From Chitinophaga jiangningensis (lineage in GTDB: Bacteria; Bacteroidota; Bacteroidia; Chitinophagales; Chitinophagaceae), in the NCBI RefSeq assembly GCF_900142605.1, contig NZ_FRBL01000005.1, positions 248,001 to 312,000 on the forward strand: a stretch of DNA of 64,000 nt, read 5' to 3'. The notes under the pieces were generated by a model. That model was not told the DNA's origin, ran no database searches, and was given only the letters and a program-made list of their open reading frames with translations. Numbering within the stretch: the stretch's first letter is position 1; every line of letters starts with the position of its first letter. Shown here in pieces: positions 58,112 to 64,000 of the stretch. The position numbers and the translations under genes were made by a program.

Positions 58112-59923
58112 TTAGTGAGCTGATTCGTTCGGACCAAGTGGTTCAGTCTGAGGAATGAAGTCTCTACCATCTTTACTGTAGTCATATGCCCAGCGGTGAA
58201 CTTCCGGAATCTCACCAGGCCAGTTACCGTGACCTGCATGGATTGGAGTAGTCCATTCCAGGGAAGTTGCCTTCCATGGGTTGAGGGTAGTCATTTTTCT
58301 ACCTTTGAAAATGCTGTAGAAGAAGTTGAACACGAACAGGAGCTGGGTAGCAAATACGATGATTACTACGAAGCTGATGAACTGGTTCAGACCTTCGAAC
58401 TGGTTAAAGGAAGTCCAGGTAGAATAGTCGAAATATCTTCTAGGCATACCGGCCATACCTTCATAGTGCATTGGCCAGAAGATCAGGTAAGCACCAACCA
58501 GGGTAACCCAGAAGTGGATGTAACCGAGGGTGTTATTCATGAATCGGCCATACATTTTAGGGAACCAGTGGTAGATACCGGCAAACATACCGAAGAATGC
58601 AGATACACCCATTACGATATGGAAGTGCGCGATTACGAAGTAAGTATCGTGCAGGTGAATATCGATAGAGGAGTTACCCAGCCAGATACCTGTCAGACCA
58701 CCGGAGATGAATGTGGATACGAAACCGATAGAGAACAGGGAGGCAGGTGTAAACCTGATATTACCTTTCCAGATGGTCGTGATCCAGTTAAACACCTTGA
58801 TGGCAGAAGGAACCGCGATCAGGAGTGTTAACAGTACGAAGAACGCACCGAGGAATGGATTCAGACCTGTTACGAACATATGGTGTGCCCACACCAGGAA
58901 GGCGAGGATACAGATAGCGAACAGGGAACCGATCATCGCCAGGTAACCGAAGATAGGCTTGCGCGAACTAATCGCGAGTACTTCAGATACCATACCCATT
59001 GCAGGGAGGATGATGATATATACCTCTGGGTGACCCAGGAACCAGAACAAGTGTTGGTAGAGGATGGCAGAACCACCTTCGTTAGCGAGTGCTTTACCGG
59101 CGATGAAGATATCAGACAGGTAGAAGCTGGTGCCTGCGTGACGATCCATGAGCAGCAGGATGAAACCTGACAGTAACACAGGGAAAGACAGTACACCCAG
59201 TACAGCGGTAAAGAAGAATGACCAGATTGTCAGTGGCATTTTGGTCATGCTCATACCTTTTGTACGCATGTTGAGGATAGTGGAGATATAGTTCAGACCA
59301 CCGAGCAGCTGAGATACTACGAACAGCGCCATAGAGGTCAGCCACAGATCCACACCTATTTTAGAACCGATAGAAGCATCACCCAGTGCTGACAGCGGCG
59401 GATACATTGTCCAACCACCGGAAGCAGGACCTGTTTGTACAAACAGGGAAGCCATCATTACCAGACTGGCGAGGAAAAAGAACCAGTAGGAGAGGCAGTT
59501 CATGAAAGGGGACGCCATGTCGCGGGCACCTACCTGCAGTGGAATAAGCAGGTTAGAGAAGGTACCGGACAAACCGGCGGTTAATACAAAGAATACGAGA
59601 ATGGTACCGTGCATGGTTACCAGGGCGTAATATGCTTCAGGGGTAATACGACCGCCTTTAGCCCAGTGGCCGAGGATGCTTTCCAGCCAAGGGAAAGTAG
59701 CATCCGGATAGCCGAGTTGCAAACGAAACAGTACAGAAAAGAAAGCACCAATGATAGCCCAGATAATACCTGTGATCAGGAATTGTTTGGCAATCATTTT
59801 ATGGTCCATGCTGAACACATACTTGGATATGAAACTGTCATGGTGCTCATGATCGTGGTGATCATGCGCCCCCGCGCCGTGCATAACCTCCTGTTGACTG
59901 TGCAAAGTTGCTTCGTTACTCAT
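58112..59923 (-). CDS. ctaD: cytochrome c oxidase subunit I
   Basis: Catalytic heme-copper subunit, 603 residues, twelve or more helices. Heme and copper ligands are complete: the low-spin heme histidine in ALVTMHGTILVFF, the CuB and cross-linked histidine-tyrosine in FWFLGHPEVYIIILPAMGMV, WAHHMFVTG, and HLHDTYFVIAHFHIVMG. The YAHPEVY-type pattern with tyrosine marks an A-type oxidase. The N-terminus is His-rich (GAHDHHDHEHHD), a possible metal-binding tail. It lies 113 bp downstream of the subunit II gene. Confidence 0.97.
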   Translation of the reverse strand: MSNEATLHSQQEVMHGAGAHDHHDHEHHDSFISKYVFSMDHKMIAKQFLITGIIWAIIGAFFSVLFRLQLGYPDATFPWLESILGHWAKGGRITPEAYYALVTMHGTILVFFVLTAGLSGTFSNLLIPLQVGARDMASPFMNCLSYWFFFLASLVMMASLFVQTGPASGGWTMYPPLSALGDASIGSKIGVDLWLTSMALFVVSQLLGGLNYISTILNMRTKGMSMTKMPLTIWSFFFTAVLGVLSFPVLLSGFILLLMDRHAGTSFYLSDIFIAGKALANEGGSAILYQHLFWFLGHPEVYIIILPAMGMVSEVLAISSRKPIFGYLAMIGSLFAICILAFLVWAHHMFVTGLNPFLGAFFVLLTLLIAVPSAIKVFNWITTIWKGNIRFTPASLFSIGFVSTFISGGLTGIWLGNSSIDIHLHDTYFVIAHFHIVMGVSAFFGMFAGIYHWFPKMYGRFMNNTLGYIHFWVTLVGAYLIFWPMHYEGMAGMPRRYFDYSTWTSFNQFEGLNQFISFVVIIVFATQLLFVFNFFYSIFKGRKMTTLNPWKATSLEWTTPIHAGHGNWPGEIPEVHRWAYDYSKDGRDFIPQTEPLGPNESAH

Positions 59924-60036
59924 AATCGGTTCGGTATTTATTAAACTAACACCCGGGAAGTTTTGTCGTTTGTCAGTTCTTTTTTAATGTTATTAATTGG
60001 ACTCCGTCAATAAAATCTTCTTCACAAAATTAAGGC

Positions 60037-61083
60037 TTACTTGATATTGGCAGCCACAGTTTTTGTGCTATCAGCTTTAGCATCAGCTGCTGGAGCAGCA
60101 GGTGCTGCGTCAGGGTGAGCCAGGCTGTACTGAGTAGGTTGTTTAGCTACCCATGCATCATATTCTTCCTGTGTTTCTACCACAATCACACCTCTCATGG
60201 AGTAGTGACCGGCACCGCACATCTGGTCGCAAGAAATTTCGTAGGTGAAATCCGGATTACCGGTTTTCTCTTTCATCTGCTTGGTAGTGAATTTCGGAGT
60301 GAACCAAAGTGTAGTTGGGATACCAGGTACCGCATCCATTTTCAAACGGAACTGAGGCAGACCAACGTCGTGGATAACGTCGCGGGAACCGATTACAAAC
60401 TTCACCGGCTTACCAACCACCAGGTGAACTTCAGTTGCCTGGAAGTCATCTTTAGACAGTGGATCGTTCCAGTCAACACCAATTTCGTTGGATGCTGCAG
60501 GATCGATCAGGTTATTTGCTTTACGACCGAGCTGACCATCTTTACCTGGGTAACGGATCAGCCAGTTGAACTGTTTACCGGTAACTTCCACTACTGCTGC
60601 ATCTGCAGGAGCATCAGAAGTCAGCTGGAACCAGTGTTTCAGACCGAAAGCCACCAGAACAGTCAGGGCGATTGCCGGAATTACTGTCCAGATTACTTCC
60701 AGTTTGTTGTTATGTGGGAAGTAGAAAGCCTTCTGGCCTTCTTTTTCCTGGTATTTGAATGCAAACGCGAAGAGGGCGATTTGGGTAATAACGAATACTA
60801 CACCAGTGATGGCAAGGGTAACGTAGATGAGGGTATCAACACCTTCACCCTGCACAGAAGCAGATTCGCCCAGGATTTTACCTTTCAGCAAATCGTTACA
60901 GTAGTAAACTCCTATAAGCCCCAGCACCAGGAATGCGATCAGCAGGAATCCGTTAATACGGTTGCTCTGCTCGCGAGCTTTCTTTTCTCCCTTCAATATG
61001 GACACATATTCGCTCGCCTTCGCAATCTGGAAGATGACTATGAATATGAGAACAACAACTAAGACTGCTAAAAATCCTGACAT
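60037..61083 (-). CDS. ctaC: cytochrome c oxidase subunit II
   Basis: A 348-residue CuA subunit. Two extra N-terminal helices precede the usual pair (MSGFLAVLVVVLIFIVIFQI; FLLIAFLVLGLIGVYY; TLAITGVVFVITQIALFAFA; EVIWTVIPAIALTVLVAFGL). The periplasmic cupredoxin domain carries the CuA ligands H in RDVIHDVGLP, and CDQMCGAGHYSM. The C-terminus is an Ala/Pro/Thr-rich tail without a fused cytochrome c domain. It is downstream of the complex III genes and upstream of subunit I. Confidence 0.94.
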   Translation of the reverse strand: MSGFLAVLVVVLIFIVIFQIAKASEYVSILKGEKKAREQSNRINGFLLIAFLVLGLIGVYYCNDLLKGKILGESASVQGEGVDTLIYVTLAITGVVFVITQIALFAFAFKYQEKEGQKAFYFPHNNKLEVIWTVIPAIALTVLVAFGLKHWFQLTSDAPADAAVVEVTGKQFNWLIRYPGKDGQLGRKANNLIDPAASNEIGVDWNDPLSKDDFQATEVHLVVGKPVKFVIGSRDVIHDVGLPQFRLKMDAVPGIPTTLWFTPKFTTKQMKEKTGNPDFTYEISCDQMCGAGHYSMRGVIVVETQEEYDAWVAKQPTQYSLAHPDAAPAAPAADAKADSTKTVAANIK

Positions 61084-61145
61084 TGCTATATGAAATAATT
61101 AAGTTATCTAATGCTTTTCTTTTATCTGATCTCCTTTCTCACCGA

Positions 61146-62351
61146 TTAGGTGTGGTGAATGATACTTTCCTTCAGGTATGGGTGATTTTTTGGAACCAGT
61201 GCTGCTTTTGTAAGCGCATTGGATACCAGGAATATAATCAGACCCACAAAACCCAAGCCTAATCCCAGTTCATACCAAGGGAACACCAGGTGTTTCACGG
61301 TAGCAGGGTAAACCATCTGCCAGAAGTCCATCCAGTGACCAGCGATAATTACGAAGGCCATGAAAACAACAGCGGTATAGTTACGTTTAGTATCCCTTTT
61401 CATCAGGAACAGTAACGGAGTGATAAAGTTAATCAGCAGGTTCAGGAAGAAAATTGGTCTCCATTCGCCCCAAACGCGCGGCTGGAAGTAAGCAGTTTCT
61501 TCAGGCATGTTCGCATACCAGATCAGCATGTACTGGGAGAACCAGAGGTAAGTCCAGAAGATACTGAAGGCGAACATAAATTTACCCAGATCATGCAGGT
61601 GCTCTTCCGTCACGTAAGTGAGGTAACCGTGTTTTTTCAGGTATACTACGAACAGTGCGATCAGAGACAGGCCGGATACCCAGGTGCTGGCGAAGGTGTA
61701 CCAGGAATACATGGTAGAGAACCAGTGAGCATCGATGCTCATCAGCCATAACCATGGAGTGGTAGAACCAACGCTGAGGGTAAATACCACCAGGAATCCA
61801 CCAGCTACTACGGTATTTCTCCAGAGGATTTTTTTACCGGTAGCAGGTTTCAGATCCCAACCATCTTCTTCGATAGACATATTGCGGAGTTTCAGTGTAA
61901 AGAAAATCCACAGGCCCAGGGTGAGGATGGTAGCGATGGTAAAGAATGATTTATTCAGGAAAGGTGATTTCCAGGAAAGGATTTTGTCTTCGTGTACGTG
62001 ATGCAGGTTAACCCAGTGGTAGATTTCATCTTTACCACCAAACACCAGGATCATTACGATCACAAATAATATCGCAGCCAGTACAGGTACTGCCATTGAA
62101 ATAGCTTCAGGAACACGGCGGAATGCGATCTGCCAACCACCATGTGCCAGGGTTGTAGCAGCAATAAAGAATGTGCTGGCTAATGTAATCAGCAAAAAGA
62201 AGCTGCTGTTCTGCAACAGACCGGCCCAGAAACGTGTGGCGTTCTCACCTTGAAACGCGAATAATCCGATCAATAAAGTCAGCAAGCCCACGCCCATCAA
62301 AACGAAGCTGGTCTTTTTTAATCTTGCTGGAACTACAAATTGGTCTTTCAT
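61146..62351 (-). CDS. alternative complex III membrane subunit ActF
   Basis: ActF, 401 residues, is an NrfD/PsrC-like membrane subunit of alternative complex III, which passes electrons from quinol to cytochrome c or directly to the oxidase. About ten helices; SVGSTTPWLWLMSIDAHWFS, FIALFVVYLKKHGYL-like region and FWTYLWFSQYMLIWYANMPE are typical. It is commonly named quinol:cytochrome c oxidoreductase quinone-binding subunit 2. It sits between actE and coxB. Confidence 0.9.
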   Translation of the reverse strand: MKDQFVVPARLKKTSFVLMGVGLLTLLIGLFAFQGENATRFWAGLLQNSSFFLLITLASTFFIAATTLAHGGWQIAFRRVPEAISMAVPVLAAILFVIVMILVFGGKDEIYHWVNLHHVHEDKILSWKSPFLNKSFFTIATILTLGLWIFFTLKLRNMSIEEDGWDLKPATGKKILWRNTVVAGGFLVVFTLSVGSTTPWLWLMSIDAHWFSTMYSWYTFASTWVSGLSLIALFVVYLKKHGYLTYVTEEHLHDLGKFMFAFSIFWTYLWFSQYMLIWYANMPEETAYFQPRVWGEWRPIFFLNLLINFITPLLFLMKRDTKRNYTAVVFMAFVIIAGHWMDFWQMVYPATVKHLVFPWYELGLGLGFVGLIIFLVSNALTKAALVPKNHPYLKESIIHHT

Positions 62352-62399
62352 TATCGTATATTAAAATACTAGTTTGAAATCAGTTTAACTCTCTCTTAC

Positions 62400-63008
62400 T
62401 TATTTAGCTGTTGCAGCGCTATCAGTTGCAGGTGCTGCGGCGGCTGCAGGAGCAGCAGACGGAGCATTTTTGCTCTTGATATAAGCAGCAATTTTCCAGC
62501 GTTGTGCTCTGTCCAGCTGGGAAGCGTAGCTACCCATTGCGTTGAAGCCGTAAGTCATCACGTGGAACAGGCGACCTTCAGAGTACGCTGCTTTAGGACC
62601 GGATGCCAGGTTAGCAGGTGCTGCAGGGTAAGGACCTTCTCCGCCTTTATACAGAGGGCCGTTACCGTCCAATGCTGTACCGTGGCAGATACCGCAGTAA
62701 ATGTTGAATAAACGCTCACCTTCTGCCAGATCAGCTGCTGTGATAGTCAGCGGATTTTTTACCAGATTAGCCAGAGCAGTATCTGATTCTTTCAGATGGT
62801 ATGGTAATACTTCACCTCTTTTTACTGTTCCTTCCACTGGTTTCATCCCTGACAAACGAGCATTATAAAATTCATACGCACGGGATTCATACATGTCTGG
62901 CATATAAATCCTGCCGGGCTTTCTGTTGTGCTCCCCTCTGTTACAAGCTGCCAGGAAAGCTCCAGTTGCCAATGCGGCTACAATCAATATGTTGGAAGTC
63001 CTTTTCAT
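62400..63008 (-). CDS. alternative complex III cytochrome c subunit ActE
   Basis: A 202-residue monoheme cytochrome c lipoprotein: lipobox FLAAC (about residue 22), heme motif CGICH in IYCGICHGTALDGNG, and the methionine ligand probably in the FNAMGSYASQLD stretch. The C-terminus is Ala/Pro/Ser-rich. ActE is the peripheral cytochrome through which the complex passes electrons outward. Between actD and actF. Confidence 0.92.
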   Translation of the reverse strand: MKRTSNILIVAALATGAFLAACNRGEHNRKPGRIYMPDMYESRAYEFYNARLSGMKPVEGTVKRGEVLPYHLKESDTALANLVKNPLTITAADLAEGERLFNIYCGICHGTALDGNGPLYKGGEGPYPAAPANLASGPKAAYSEGRLFHVMTYGFNAMGSYASQLDRAQRWKIAAYIKSKNAPSAAPAAAAAPATDSAATAK

Positions 63009-63089
63009 CAGAATTTATTTAACTGGCAGTTACTGCTTATTGTGAATACAGTAGGTAGTAACTGCCACTGTCGTTTTTGCTGTTTTTAA

Positions 63090-63683
63090 TTACGCGTTAA
63101 CCGGTTTAACCTTACGGAGATAAGGTTCATCATCCTTATCGAATCTGCCGAACCACCATCCTGCTTCTGCCTGTTGCTCATTAATATCATGGGCACCTGC
63201 AGCCTGGAGGAAGCTTTTCACTTCTTCAGCGTTGGTTTTCTCAGTCAGTTCGATCACCATTACAAACTTATCATCAGTTTGTCTTGGGTGGAAGATGTGT
63301 TTCTTAACACCTGGCATGATTTGACACAGCCAGCAGAAAGTCATCACCATACCTACTGCAGCGAAGAGTACTGTTAACTCGAAGGTGATAGGAATAAAAG
63401 CTGGTAATGGGAAGTGAGGCTTACCACCGATGTTCAGCGGCCAGTCAACATTAAACACCCAGCTCATGAAAGATAATGCCGTAGTTGTACCGGTGATACC
63501 ATAGATAAAACCGGCTGTGTGCAGGCTGGATTCCCTCAGGCCCATCGCGTGATCAAGGCCATGCACAGGGAAAGGAGTGTACACATCGTGTAATTTGTAA
63601 CCAGCTGTACGTACTTTCTTTACCGCTGGGAACAACACTGCCTCATCGTCAAACAACCCTACAACAAAATTTTTAACAGCCAT
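63090..63683 (-). CDS. alternative complex III subunit ActD (DUF3341)
   Basis: A 197-residue DUF3341 protein with two membrane helices (SLHTAGFIYGITGTTTALSF and ITFELTVLFAAVGMVMTFCW) and the family start VGLFDDEAVLFPAVKKVRTA, followed by YTPFPVHGLDHAMGL. ActD helps assemble or hold the membrane part of the complex. Between actC and actE. Confidence 0.9.
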   Translation of the reverse strand: MAVKNFVVGLFDDEAVLFPAVKKVRTAGYKLHDVYTPFPVHGLDHAMGLRESSLHTAGFIYGITGTTTALSFMSWVFNVDWPLNIGGKPHFPLPAFIPITFELTVLFAAVGMVMTFCWLCQIMPGVKKHIFHPRQTDDKFVMVIELTEKTNAEEVKSFLQAAGAHDINEQQAEAGWWFGRFDKDDEPYLRKVKPVNA

Positions 63684-63732
63684 ATATTTAAAAATTCAAA
63701 GTCTAATAATTAGTTCTGTTTCTGTCTGTCTA

Positions 63733-64000
63733 TTAGTGTGCGTGAGCAACGTCGTGAGCAAATTTCTCAGCGCTTTCTTCTTCGTACACTTCCATTTTCT
63801 CTTTAAAGTTCTCACCGGAAGTTTTCAGAACAGATTTGATCTCTGCTACTGCAATTACCGGGAAGTATTTAGCAAACAGGAAGAAGCAGGTGAAGAACAG
63901 ACCGAATGTACCCATGTAGAAACCGACTTCCGGCCAGGATGGACGATAGTAAGACCAGCTGGATGGCAGGTAGTCGCGATACAGGGAAGTACAGATAATT
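63733..64000 (-). CDS. alternative complex III subunit ActC, C-terminal end (partial)
   Basis: The frame is open through the right edge: the visible part reads ICTSLYRDYLPSSWSYYRPS, then WPEVGFYMGTFGLFFTCFFL, then a soluble, acidic, His-containing tail ending AHDVAHAH. ActC is the quinone-binding NrfD-like subunit, normally about 450-480 residues, so only the last fifth is present. The rest, with ActA and ActB, should lie just beyond 64000. The ATG at 63915 is internal and is not the gene start. Confidence 0.85.
   Translation of the reverse strand, partial: IICTSLYRDYLPSSWSYYRPSWPEVGFYMGTFGLFFTCFFLFAKYFPVIAVAEIKSVLKTSGENFKEKMEVYEEESAEKFAHDVAHAH

Noticed and set aside
60115..61062. 315-residue open frame antisense to the oxidase subunit II gene
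   Set aside because: Shadow frame without domain content.
63733..63915. Complete 60-residue gene at the right edge
   Set aside because: The frame stays open to the end of the window and matches the C-terminus of ActC; the ATG at 63915 is internal.

Overview
The window comes from a Bacteroidota chromosome, most likely Chitinophagaceae and close to Chitinophaga. The reasons are a complete gldKLMN type IX secretion block, an alternative complex III plus caa3 oxidase cluster, many Bacteroidota-only families (DUF4783, DUF4271, DUF2911, DUF6263), A-rich start regions instead of Shine-Dalgarno sites, and repeated promoter boxes of the form TAnnTTTG, in the best cases with TTG 20-23 nt upstream. It is ordinary core chromosome: no insertion sequence, prophage, CRISPR array, rRNA or tRNA was seen. 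Genes are dense and nearly all intact; only the last gene is cut by the window edge. Layout: 0.1-5.7 kb recO, then rsfS-ftsH-LUD-lpxH on the minus strand, with birA divergent. 6.0-8.0 kb an AraC regulator and an aldo-keto reductase. 8.1-10.7 kb DUF4783, nadC, a lipid kinase and a SUI1 factor (minus). 11.0-15.3 kb gpmI, a lipoprotein and uvrC. 15.3-20.7 kb dinB-like and gldKLMN (minus). 21.0-26.5 kb a DUF255 protein, DUF4271-hemD, and hemW divergent. 26.6-31.2 kb a deoxyhypusine-synthase-like protein, a secreted PepSY-like protein, acpH, DUF2911 and a cystathionine gamma-synthase-like enzyme. 31.3-43.3 kb mixed metabolism: DUF2400, DUF6263, a lipid hydroxylase, a serine hydrolase, an FAH/flavin-reductase pair, a universal stress protein, lysS and a dipeptidyl peptidase IV-type enzyme. 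43.9-50.4 kb csaA, outer-membrane barrel plus lptC, a LON-domain protein, a glycosyltransferase, meaB and an AlkD-like protein. 50.4-53.6 kb an SMR exporter with a long structured leader, a divergent ClC channel, a protoglobin and a MarR regulator. 53.7-64 kb the respiratory cluster: ActC (partial), ActD, ActE, ActF, CoxB, CoxA, CtaB, two CoxC-type subunits, subunit IV, SCO and DUF420, all minus. These encode a route from quinol through ACIII to the terminal oxidase, with heme O synthesis (CtaB) and copper loading (SCO) genes alongside. The most interesting material is non-coding. (1) Four copies of one small element lie at about 29.75, 40.9, 43.4 and 43.66 kb, all read on the minus strand. 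Each has a TAnnTTTG-like box, then a conserved stretch containing AGGTTTTTCATAGGATATGG or a close variant, then a short hairpin; copies A, C and D end in a clear T-tract and copy B in a weak one. Upstream of each lies a pair of 9-10 nt repeats about 21 bp apart. This looks like a family of roughly 60-nt, activator-controlled small RNAs. (2) A structured minus-strand RNA of about 165 nt lies between the DUF4783 gene and gpmI. (3) Two overlapping perfect hairpins with mutually complementary cores lie beside hemD. (4) The SMR exporter has a leader of about 150 nt with mutually exclusive stems and a 19-codon upstream ORF. All were read by eye and none was searched against databases.
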